Shown here piece by piece: positions 11,801-18,698 of a DNA stretch of 64,000 bases (position 1 is its first letter; each line of letters opens with the position of its first letter). Made by a program: the position numbers and the translations under genes. This DNA is from Anastatus disparis (Eukaryota; Arthropoda; Insecta; Hymenoptera; Eupelmidae). A model generated the notes under the pieces. The model had not been told where the DNA came from, ran no database searches, and saw only the letters and a program-made list of their open reading frames with translations. Location of the stretch: assembly GCA_017163975.1 (NCBI GenBank), contig JAFFSR010000242.1, positions 1,141,001 through 1,205,000 of the forward strand, written 5' to 3'.

Positions 11801-14800
11801 GTACAAAGAGTTTCCAAAATTTCTAGATAAGTGCCATTTTAACATGCGTTGGCCAACAAAAATGGCCAAAAAATGGTTTATTTTCTACCAGGGGAAAATT
11901 TAGATTAGATAAGACAGAGCGATACGGCCGACTCTTAAGGGAATGTAAGACAGACACTACACCTGTACTCATAAATATTGATTATCTTTCCATTTTATTG
12001 CAAAATTTCAGAAAAAGAAATACATTTGATTGTAATATGTATTATAAAGATTATACAGTTAAATTTTTTAATTAATTTATTTATTAACTATTGAGAATTT
12101 TGGATTTCAATATTGTACATTAAAATTTTTCGATTTTGCACCAGAAATCATAATTTCTTAAAAACTAATGACACAATTTATTTTATTTAAATTTTATTGA
12201 ATTATCTTCATAGTACATACTTCAAATTAATGCATTTCTTTTCTAATGAAATTTTGCAATTAAATATAAAGTAGTCAATATTCGTAAGTACAGGTGTAGT
12301 ATTCGTTTTACATCTCCTCAAAACTCCTGAAATTAAAATTTTCATTTATTTTTTGAACTATTTGATATGGTTGAAAAAATTTAAACGTGTTGAAATAGTC
12401 AGACTGTCTGTTAACGGCCTTTTAAACCCATTAGATGAATAATTTTTGAATTGTTGCTATATTATTAATATTAAAAAAAATTATTGTACTAATATTTTTC
12501 AATGTAATTAATGAACGAAAAGCTTGGTCATATGTAAAATATTGAATTTGAAAAGATTGCCATTAATTTTGTCTATTTACCAACCGGTGTTCGTGTAAAA
12601 AAAAGTTGGCCTTATATATCTGTTGAAATAGAACAAAAATAAATAATACAAAACATCATCAATTTCTGTTAAAGAAAGTTAATATTTATAAACCAAAATT
12701 ATTTCCATCAGAAAATTTTAATATAAATTAAAATTTTTATAAAAAATCACCCAAATTTTATATTTTTATTAATTTTATTGCATTTTAAGTTGTTATACAA
12801 TGCATGAAATCATCAGTTATAGGTATTATCCCAAAATAAAAATAAATCAAATTTTACTTGGGTAAAAATTTACTCCTTGTATTTAAAAAAAAAAAAAAAA
12901 TCATGTTTTGCAATGTATTACAAGATAGGAAAGCTAATTTTAAGCCGATTTTGAGTTTAAAAATAAAATATGAAACCAAGTGGAAAGTAATGGATGTGGG
13001 ACTATTTATCTATTTTAAAGATAAACATTAAATAATTCTAGGTTGAACTATGGAAAAAATATATAGCTTGGGAGCGTAGCAATCCTTTAAGAACGGAGGA
13101 CACATCGCTGGTAGCTCGTAGAGTCATGTTTGCGATTGAGCAATGCCTGCTTTGCCTCGGTCATCATCCAGCCGTTTGGCATCAGGCCGCTCATTTTCTC
13201 GAACTTAGCTCTAAGATACTAACTGAAAAAGGTGACGTTAACGCAGCGAAAAATTTAAGCGACGAAGCAGCAACAATGTTCGAACGTGCAACCAATACAC
13301 TTTTGTCGAAAAATATGTTATTATATTTTGCGCACGCCGATTTTGAGGAAGGCCGAGTTAAATATGATAAAGTGCATCAAATCTACCAAAAGTTCCTCGA
13401 TATATCAGATATAGATCCTACACTGGTAAGTGTTAACTTTTTGTTTTTTATTTTTTTTTTTTTTAATAAAAAAAATTACTTTTTTTTAATCGCAAACCAA
13501 CGTATTTTCGTTTATTTTTTATTATAAGAAATAGTATATAACAGATCCAGGAGGGTAAAGAACTGGCGAGTTCTTAGCACATATAAATTGCCACCCGAGC
13601 CGGAGGCGAAGGTTGCAAATGTGTACTATGGGGTCGCCGTTTTACCTGCCGTGGTGTGTATGTTATTTTTCGCCATACTCTGTCCGAAAATAGCACTTTT
13701 GTTATTCGTAGCCGGGGTGAAAGTGGTACTTTCTGCAAAGGTATGGCGAAAACTATATTGGGTTAATGTAAAAAAATATTTCAATAAAGCTTTTAAAAAG
13801 TATCATTTTCAAAAAGAACCTGTTTTAGATCATGTAATTTTTAAGTTTGCAATACTAATAAAAATAATTTTTTAATCAACAATTGAATTCATAATAGTAA
13901 ATTATGTAGCTAGGAAGTAAAGTCGTATATTCTACCCTTAGAATCCACATGAAAAAATAAAAAAATGTAGGAATCGAGACGTAAATAACAGTTATTTATA
14001 GTCATTTACATTTATTTATAATTTTCCACACTTATTCACAGTTTTTTTACGATTATTTACAGATTTTTACAGTTATTTAAAAAGTTTTATTAAATGCTAA
14101 AATAAATATTTTAATATATTTTCATATTACACAAGATTGATAAAATCATTTAAATTATTTTGAATTATTAATGTCCTTGCATTTGAAAATTTTCACAAAT
14201 GACCTCAATTTTTTTATATATATGTAAAAATTTTTTAATAAGTAAAAAAACTAATAAACTATAAATAATTGTAAATAACTAAAATAACTATTATTTATTT
14301 CTTAATTCTGGCATTTTCTAACAGTTATTTATAATTATTTACTATTATTTACAGTTATTTACAGAAATTTTTTAATATGGAAAAAAATAAACTTTATTTT
14401 TGAATTAACATTTTGCATAAAAAAATAAAAGACCCGTATTTTTTTCGTTTTTCAAAATATGATGAATTGCAAAAGTTAATAGAATTTTGATATAGATTTG
14501 ATGCACATAATGAGTGTCACACAATTTTAAATGTCGGATATAATGGATTTTTAAAAGAATTTTCATGTAACATCTCAAATAATGAGCTTCATTCCTACCC
14601 CAATAGTGGCCACTTTATTAACTTAAAAAAAAGGCTTATTTGAAAAAAAAATCGAAATCGAAATTTTATGAATTTGATAATATATTTAATTTTATTCGAA
14701 ATTGATACTTTTCTAATTATTGTCATTACTTAATTTACATATAGTTTAATGCGATATTTTATTAATAAAATATTAATATTTTATAAAAATTGCAATAATT

Positions 14801-17800
14801 TATTCAATTTTACAAATTATTAATTTAGCGAGAATACAGTACTTTATTCCCGCTAATTTTAAACGTAAATAATATCTTACTTTCAGACCGCTTTTCGAGT
14901 TAATAAAATTGTCATTATTTATGAGATAGGAATATGTCTTTTTCCCTAATTTTAATTTAGAATTTAGTCAAGCATTTTATAGTACTGAATTTATTCAACA
15001 ACCTTATATGAATATAAATAATTGTAAAAATAATACACATTTCATAATTAAAAATAAAATAATGATCTTAAAACTAATTTTTACTTGAGTAATTTGAAAT
15101 TGAATGACAAATTTATCTTAGTAATTTATAAAAATTGTACTTATTTAATAAATAAATCCTCAAGGTGACCACAAGGATTATATGGTTCGTATTCATTCAT
15201 ATAGTCCGTAAAACAAGTGTAAGTTATAAGTTGATCTTGAAATCAACCATATGACCATTGGGGTCATTTTGACTTTGCAACATGGTGGTCTAGTTAAACG
15301 TATAATTTAATGCTCTTTCCAATCCTGCTAACAAAAAAATGTAGTTTCAATAAAAAAAATTAACTTGATCTTCAAATTTGACCTCATGGTCATAATAAGG
15401 TGCATTCTTTACATGGGTGCTTGAGTCTTTTTGATTTACTCTGTATATTTATTTATGTATTAGAAATTCAATTTTTATTATAATTTAGTTTTTAAAATGA
15501 TTAAATCCAAAATATTTTTTTATATGTTACACAAGATTAATAAAATCATTTAATTTATTTTAAATTATTAATGTGCTTGCACCTTCTAAAATCTTGAACA
15601 AAATTTTACTTACAAATGTATGAAAAAATAGTTTAGAATAGTAACAAAGGAAATTCATAACATTTATATTCTGTATTTTTTTATGTATTTTTTAATTTGT
15701 AAACATAATATATAATTTATAAAATATTATGAAATTATATATTAGTACATTCAATGCTTTTAGTAAATTACATTAATTTTTAAAAAATATTTATTTTACA
15801 GGCATACGTACAATATATGAAATTTGCAAGGAGAGCTGAAGGTATAAAATCAGCAAGAACTGTGTTCAAAAGGGCTCGAGAAGATCAAAGATGTAAACAT
15901 CACGTTTATGTTGCTGCTGCTCTAATGGAATATTATTGCACTAAAGATAAAAATATAGCATTTAGGATATTTGAACTTGGACTTAAAAAATTTGGCAACA
16001 ATCCAGATTACGTATTGTGTTACATAGATTATTTATCACATTTAAATGGTATGTAATTTATTGTGATGATAGTTTTTATACCAATTATAAATTTGATTTT
16101 TTTAAATATTCCTTTTTTTTTTCTTCAGAGGACAATAATACCAGGGTATTGTTCGAAAGGGTATTATCATCGGGAAGTTTAGAACCAGAAAAATCTGTGT
16201 ATGTATTAAAAAACATTAAACTTTCATTCTATGATTGAAAATATTATTTAATTGAATTTAATAATTTATAATTTTTACAGTGACATTTGGAATCGGTTTC
16301 TTGAATTTGAATCAAATATTGGAGACTTGGCTAGTATTGTAAAAGTGGAAAAACGTCGCAGTGCAGTTTTAGATAAGGTAAATTATAGAATAATGAAAAA
16401 CTTATAAATAAACCATTGATGATGTATTCATTATGTTAAATGTTGATAATTTATTGAGAAAAAACAATTAAGTTCTGTAAAAAGTTAATTAAAAAAAATT
16501 TAGCATTGTATACATGACTGTATAAAATGTTCTGCTTCAAAGTAAATTGAGTTGTCTTAATTTGGAGTTGAATAAGCTTTAAAAATTTAAATGTCATTTA
16601 TAAAATACATAAGCTATTTTCATAACATTTTCAATATACATTTAACATCATTTTGTTTCAATAATTTTTAACATATCATTTAATAACCAAATATTATTTT
16701 ACAGATTAAAGAATTTGAAGGAAAAGAGACTGCACAATTAGTAGATAGATATAAGTTTTTAGATTTATACCCTTGTACACCAATGGAATTAAGATCAATC
16801 GGCTACATGGAGGTAACAAGTATTACTAGAAATCCAACTGGTCCCACTGCTCGAGCACAAGATAACGAGGAAGTTATTGCTTCATTACCAAGACCTGACT
16901 TATCACAAATGATTCCGTTCAAACCAAAAGTCAACCCTTTGCCAGGAGAACATCCTGTGCCAGGTATTTATTTTTTATTATAAAAATTTAAAACAAATAT
17001 AATTTTAATAATTCATGAAATTATTTTATCGAACTTATAATTTAAATTTTAAATTTTTTAAAAATCAAAACTTTTTTAACAAAATATGTATTTGAAATAC
17101 AGATTTTCAAATTAAAAATTTGTTTCAAGAAAAAAATTTCACAAGAGAAATTAGTCAATTAAAAAGAATTGTTTTATATTAAAATCAAATACTAATCATA
17201 AAACTTGAGTCTGCATTGTGTTGCAATTTCATCTAAATAAAAATATGAATAATATTTTTGATATCTTTAGAACATTTTCATTTAGGCGATTTGCAAAATA
17301 TAAAAATCACTATTAGTGGTAAATAATATTATGATCATATACAATTCTTTAGTAGTATATTAAAAATAAAAAAAATGTTATTTCAAAAATAAGTGCAATA
17401 TAAATTAAAATAGCAGATTATAAATGTTAAATGATTAATAATGAATGAGAAAAAATATAAAATTAAAATTTTGAATGTTTTTGATGCTTATTTTAAATTT
17501 TTTACTATTTTGACTTATTTATTTATTAGAATTGGAAATTGCAATCTTGTTAAAATATATTATAAATAACTGTAAACAACTTAGAAAGTAAATTCTTGAA
17601 TATTACTTGAAAGAAAGAATAGTTTTTCTTTATTCTTATCTGTAAAATTAATATTACACATTATTACAAATAATATTTATTTTTAAGGTGGATCATTTCC
17701 ATTACCTCCAGCTGCTGCTCAATTATGCACAATATTGCCACCACCAGGATGTTTTAGAGGACCTTTTGTTTCAATTGATTTGTTGATGGATGTCTTCAGT

Positions 17801-18698
17801 CGGATTCAGTTACCTGAACATGGTTTGTATTTTATCTATTAAATAAACATAATTAAGATACTAGCAATTTTAAGCGCGCTGCGCGCGCCTTTTTTTATTT
17901 GTTTATTAGTCAATATAATTCAATGAAATTTCAAAATTTTATTCTAAATTTCAAATTTTCGTCACTTGTTTTATTTTAACCAATCAAAACTGTCTTATCG
18001 TGATGACAAAATTTATCCATCACTTTTTTAAAAGAGGATGATTTGCATTGACAAATTATTATGTATCAAATAATTTTAATTAATATCGCATTGAAATTAA
18101 TTTAAAAATTGAATTTTATAAATACAATTGTAAAAAATAAATTGCATATTAGCAAATGTCATATATAATCAGGTGAAAGACCAATTGAGAAAATAAATTT
18201 CAAGTTTTTTCTTATGGTTGGCACACTTTGATTTTATACACATTGTATCCGAACAATTTCCAAAATATTATATCTTGTCAGGATTTTTAACTCTAAACAA
18301 AATATTGCATAATACAAGAATCACAAAATAGCTTTAAAATTTACTGCATTTTAATATCTATTTACATATTTATAGATTTCTATTATTAATTTTCAAATTA
18401 CCTATGTTACAAAAAATTACTAAATTAATTTTTTACTTAACAAAATTTTTTATAAAATATTAATGAAATAATATTATTTTCAGCACCTCTTCCTGTGGCA
18501 GATAATGGATGTGATACTAAATTATTCGATTTAGCAAAATCAGTTCACTGGATTGTAGACGAAACTGCTGATGGTAACAGTATTGTGAATAAAAGAAAAA
18601 GGACTCGATTAGGTGGTGATGATAGTGAAGAAGAAGATTTGCCACCACCCCCTATCAATGATATTTATAGACAAAGACAGCAAAAACGTGTGAAGTAA
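2831..18698 (+). CDS. su(f): Cleavage stimulation factor subunit 3 (CstF-77, suppressor of forked), 13 exons
   Basis: Joining 2831-2848, 4846-5037, 5128-5160, 6746-6843, 6925-7078, 7443-7676, 13042-13425, 15802-16048, 16129-16198, 16281-16377, 16705-16963, 17688-17822 and 18484-18698 gives 2136 nt, 711 residues plus TAA, close to the 717 residues of the human protein. Every junction is GT-AG and preserves frame. The protein is CstF-77, the homodimeric HAT-repeat scaffold that joins CstF-50 and CstF-64 in the nuclear CstF complex and contacts CPSF during mRNA 3' processing. HAT helices fill about residues 10-540 (landmarks NPxDLEAW-like start, [63 protein letters not shown]). A proline-rich CstF-64-binding 'monkeytail' segment lies around 590-640, with KRKRTR (677-682) as a likely nuclear signal, an acidic stretch, and a conserved IYRQRQQKR tail. 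No frameshifts or missing parts were seen. Identity is near certain; the ATG of exon 1 is the least constrained point. Confidence 0.97.
3330..3518 (+). promoter_or_regulatory. Candidate internal promoter or leader within su(f) intron 1
   Basis: The block contains AAGCGATCGCAATCTGCCCT, ACATGGCGGATTTTGCTCGA and GAACGCTGATTCTTGG. It stands out from AT-rich surroundings and lies immediately upstream of a small ORF. A 9-codon ORF (MADFARER then stop) at 3413 would act as an upstream ORF if this is transcribed. It could instead be an alternative su(f) leader. Confidence 0.3.
3519..3650 (+). CDS. Possible 43-residue single-pass membrane micropeptide nested in su(f) intron 1
   Basis: The ATG lies in a near-ideal insect context (TAAACATGGA). 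The product starts [10 protein letters not shown], runs about 30 hydrophobic residues ([20 protein letters not shown] and on), and ends in a basic juxtamembrane tail (SRANR). This is typical of a small single-span membrane protein. A GT after AATAG could alternatively be a splice donor that extends it. I do not recognise the family. In AT-rich DNA, T-rich frames encode hydrophobic residues by chance, so the context and the adjacent island are the main support. Confidence 0.35.
   Translation: MEETNLLVFFTTYFVVLIPYTLWLFLLIALITYFISRANRLIF
4846..5037 (+). CDS. su(f): su(f) exon 2 (residues 7-70)
   Basis: Acceptor TTTTCAG and donor GTAAAC bound this exon. It encodes the first HAT repeats ([18 protein letters not shown], then [15 protein letters not shown]), which align residue for residue with the human NPYDLDAW...FPSSGRFWKLYIEAE region. 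Confidence 0.95.
5128..5160 (+). CDS. su(f): su(f) microexon 3 (residues 71-81)
   Basis: This 33-nt exon encodes [11 protein letters not shown] between GTTTCAG and GTATGT. It matches the human IKAKNYDKVEK segment and is in phase 0 on both sides, so skipping it would keep frame while removing part of a HAT helix. Confidence 0.93.
5161..6745 (+). other. su(f) intron 3 with several AATAAA hexamers
   Basis: The intron is 1585 nt. AATAAA occurs at 5670, 6196, 6336 and 6425. The position is notable because su(f)/CSTF3 genes in flies and vertebrates autoregulate by premature polyadenylation in an early intron. No repeat element was recognised here. Confidence 0.6.
6746..6843 (+). CDS. su(f): su(f) exon 4 (residues 82-113)
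   Basis: The exon encodes [20 protein letters not shown] then [12 protein letters not shown], and ends with two bases of a Lys codon. The donor GTGAGT is strong. It matches human [20 protein letters not shown] almost perfectly. Confidence 0.95.
6925..7078 (+). CDS. su(f): su(f) exon 5 (residues 114-165)
   Basis: The exon starts after TTTACAG and completes the Lys codon. It encodes [20 protein letters not shown] and ends [13 protein letters not shown] before GTAAAT. This is one of the most conserved parts of CstF-77. Confidence 0.96.
7443..7676 (+). CDS. su(f): su(f) exon 6 (residues 166-243)
   Basis: The exon follows GCCGGCAG and encodes [17 protein letters not shown], then [17 protein letters not shown] and [15 protein letters not shown] before GTAACT. 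The open frame continues about 54 codons into intron 6 by chance. Confidence 0.96.
8650..9213. mobile_element. Palindromic element with 10-bp-repeat arms
   Basis: The element starts CCCTAGTGGAAATCGAATCT and ends with the reverse complement. Both subterminal regions are built from a 10-bp unit (GTGAATAACT and variants). The left arm has three units and the right arm six before the shared block TTATAAAATGTTCAGATTGA. The inverted block continues through GACAGGAATAACAGTTAGCA. It encodes no protein. The target-site duplication is not clear. Confidence 0.8.
9612..9944. mobile_element. MITE with ~110-bp terminal inverted repeats, TA-flanked
   Basis: The ends read GTTAAACACTTGATCTAGGG and the reverse complement of GTTAAACACTTGATTTAGGG, with TA on both sides (9610-9611 and 9945-9946). 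Homology between the arms runs inward for about 110 bp. Length is 333 bp with no ORF. The TA flank suggests mobilisation by a Tc1/mariner-type transposase. Confidence 0.75.
9955..10152. mobile_element. Double-hairpin element, copy 1
   Basis: Two stems lie in tandem. The first pairs TACTCACCAAGGGAGGTAAA (from 9961) with TTTACCTCTCGTGGTGAGTA. The second pairs TTCGCCATACCCAGGCCGAA (from about 10071) with the GGTACTTTCGGCCAGGGTAT side ending near 10147. A second copy is at 13529-13756. The loop of the first stem contains a 33-bp segment (9996-10028) that is inverted in copy 2. Confidence 0.75.
10147..10286. repeat. Hairpin element with ~48-bp arms
   Basis: The left arm AATAGTATATTACGATACGG...TATTATACGGCG (10152-10200) pairs with CGCCGTGTAATAATAGGTGA...TCGTATACTATT (10235-10284). 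The central region carries its own short GC-rich inverted repeat. It shares the AATAGTATATTAC start with the adjacent double-hairpin element. Confidence 0.7.
10288..10991. repeat. Inverted-repeat-bounded segment with internal ~60-bp tandem units
   Basis: GTGATTTAAATCCGCCACAC at about 10293 is mirrored by GCGGATTTAAATCACGCAGT at about 10970. A further short inverted pair (AGTGCGTGATTTAA at about 10879 against its complement at about 10978) nests inside. Three diverged units near 10347, 10409 and 10463 share a C-A-C/T-T-C...GAAT(G/A)ATAA pattern. It is probably a MITE complex and no gene is visible. Confidence 0.45.
11054..11289. mobile_element. MITE, 236 bp, TIR TTACCGTGAAGGACGTA
   Basis: The left end TTACCGTGAAGGACGTAATT followed by TCTGATCA is mirrored by TGATCAGGAACTACGTCC then TTTACGGTAA. 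The arms are about 30 bp with a few mismatches. There is no ORF. Confidence 0.65.
11379..11938. mobile_element. Near-perfect palindrome with TTAA ends, hairpin-forming
   Basis: TTAA copies (11379-11382 and 11935-11938) bound an element with TIR GAGTC[A/G]GCCGTATCGCTC. From 11409 to 11561 the left arm is perfectly complementary to 11584-11722 plus 11896-11909. That is 153 paired bases around a 22-nt loop (11562-11583). The outer 30 bp differ by two substitutions and one base of length. The right arm is interrupted by a second MITE (11723-11893). TTAA flanks suggest a piggyBac-type target, although TA within TTAA is also possible. It has no coding capacity. Confidence 0.85.
11723..11893. mobile_element. 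MITE inserted into the right arm of the palindrome (TIR CCCTGGTAGAAAATAAACC)
   Basis: This 171-bp palindromic element has arms of about 80 bp that share CCATTTTTTGGCCATTTTTG and TTCTAGATAAGTG. It sits between GA (11721-11722) and GA (11894-11895). The intact left arm of the host palindrome shows the pre-insertion sequence with a single GA. A relative with the same terminal CTGGTAGAAAAT occurs at 48471-48563. Confidence 0.85.
11942..12314. mobile_element. TIR element, ~370 bp, directly abutting the palindrome
   Basis: AATGTAAGACAGACACTACACCTGTACTCATAAATATTGA at the left is mirrored at 12275-12314 (GTCAATATTCGTAAGTACAG, GTGTAGTATTCGTTTTACAT). The interior is AT-rich and non-coding. Confidence 0.65.
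13042..13425 (+). CDS. su(f): su(f) exon 7 (residues 244-371)
   Basis: The longest exon, at 384 nt, runs from ATTCTAG to GTAAGT. It encodes [20 protein letters not shown], then [33 protein letters not shown] and [20 protein letters not shown], ending DIDPTL. It is more GC-rich than its neighbours and closely follows the human sequence. Confidence 0.97.
13529..13756. mobile_element. Double-hairpin element, copy 2, with inverted loop segment
   Basis: The element begins AATAGTATATAACAG and shares GTAAAGAACTGGCGA, GGGGTCGCCGTTTTACC, GTTATTTTTCGCCATAC and GCCGGGGTGAAAGTGGTACT with copy 1 in the same orientation. The 33 bp at 13577-13609 match copy 1 positions 9996-10028 only as the reverse complement (31 of 33 identical). 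A chance open frame crosses the element. Confidence 0.75.
13976..14375. repeat. Decayed relative of the 10-bp-repeat element
   Basis: GTAAATAACAGTTATTTATA on the left and AACAGTTATTTATAATTATT with TTTACAGTTATTTACAG on the right echo the arms of the element at 8650-9213. The sequence is AT-drifted and the ends are only approximate. Confidence 0.5.
14101..14181 (+). repeat. Direct repeat copy a (partner 15501-15591)
   Basis: The core ACACAAGATTGATAAAATCA, TTTAAATTATTTTGAATTAT and TAATGTCCTTGCA recurs 1.4 kb downstream with a few changes. The two copies could be two insertions of one element or the arms of a larger one. Confidence 0.55.
14590..14945. repeat. TIR-like repeat pair, same family as 394-560
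   Basis: At 14590-14624 CATTCCTACCCCAATAGTGG then CCACTTTATTAACTTA is mirrored by GAGTTAATAAAATTGTCATT and GAGATAGGAATA at about 14898-14935. The right part also matches the copy at 394-560 along TACTTTATTCCCGC and ATCTTACTTTC. Confidence 0.5.
15501..15591 (+). repeat. Direct repeat copy b (partner 14101-14181)
   Basis: This copy contains ACACAAGATTAATAAAATCA, TTTAATTTATTTTAAATTAT and TAATGTGCTTGCA, in the same orientation as copy a. Confidence 0.55.
15802..16048 (+). CDS. su(f): su(f) exon 8 (residues 372-453)
   Basis: The exon encodes [54 protein letters not shown] and YLSHLN plus one base. The donor is GTATGT. These are HAT-C repeats, which form the dimer interface in known CstF-77 structures. 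Confidence 0.97.
16129..16198 (+). CDS. su(f): su(f) exon 9 (residues 454-476)
   Basis: This 70-nt exon encodes [20 protein letters not shown] then EKS. The donor is the second GT (GTATGT at 16199), because only that choice joins in frame to [10 protein letters not shown]. The first GT, two bases earlier, would break the frame. Confidence 0.94.
16281..16377 (+). CDS. su(f): su(f) exon 10 (residues 477-509)
   Basis: The exon encodes [20 protein letters not shown] and [12 protein letters not shown], between TTTACAG and GTAAAT. It forms the last HAT repeat. Confidence 0.96.
16705..16963 (+). CDS. su(f): su(f) exon 11 (residues 510-595)
   Basis: The exon encodes [20 protein letters not shown] and [16 protein letters not shown], a variable Ser/Thr/Asn-rich linker, then [20 protein letters not shown]. 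It marks the change from HAT repeats to the proline-rich C-terminal region. The frame runs on briefly past the donor by chance. Confidence 0.96.
16964..17687 (+). other. su(f) intron 11
   Basis: The intron is 724 nt of AT-rich sequence. I see no element or coding signal in it. Confidence 0.7.
17688..17822 (+). CDS. su(f): su(f) exon 12 (residues 596-640)
   Basis: The exon encodes [40 protein letters not shown] and LPEH. It corresponds to the human VFPVPPAAVVLMKLLPPP...GPFVQVDELMEIF segment. In this family that 'monkeytail' region wraps the CstF-64 hinge. The acceptor TTTTTAAG lacks the usual C before AG but is in frame. Confidence 0.94.
17861..18038 (-). mobile_element. 178-bp non-autonomous Helitron, minus orientation, in su(f) intron 12
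   Basis: On the minus strand it begins TCCTCTTTTAAAA after an A, and ends with a GC-rich hairpin (GGCGCGCGCAGCGCGC), AAAATTG, CTAG and then T. This is the Helitron end structure: 5' TC, 3' hairpin plus CTRR, A/T insertion and no TIR or target duplication. It is about 95 percent identical to the inverted copy at 20870-21047 and has the same length. It starts only 38 nt past the exon 12 donor. Confidence 0.8.
18484..18698 (+). CDS. su(f): su(f) terminal exon 13 (residues 641-711)
   Basis: The exon encodes [31 protein letters not shown], then [20 protein letters not shown] and [14 protein letters not shown] before TAA. The last residues match human VHDIYRARQQKRIR. The basic cluster and acidic run are typical of the CstF-77 tail. 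Confidence 0.97.

Larger units (their letters stand above)
7677..13041 (+). other. su(f) intron 6, packed with transposon remnants
   Basis: This is the longest intron of the gene at 5365 nt. Between about 8650 and 12316 it is nearly continuous inverted-repeat elements, listed separately. The two ends (7677-8640 and 12320-13041) are AT-rich. The word AAAAGCTTGGTCATATGTAA occurs near 8273 and again near 12520, one on either side of the repeat block. Confidence 0.85.
13426..15801 (+). other. su(f) intron 7 with repeat copies
   Basis: The intron is 2376 nt. It contains a double-hairpin element (13529-13756), a decayed relative of the 10-bp-repeat element (about 13976-14375), a TIR-like pair (14590-14945) and a roughly 80-bp direct repeat (14101-14181 and 15501-15591). 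Between about 15160 and 15440 there are scattered GGTCA/TGACC words without a clear unit. Confidence 0.8.

Noticed and set aside
13588..13875. 95-codon open frame [15 protein letters not shown]...
   Set aside because: It lies wholly over a palindromic repeat copy (13529-13756), and the homologous copy at 9955 does not preserve the frame.
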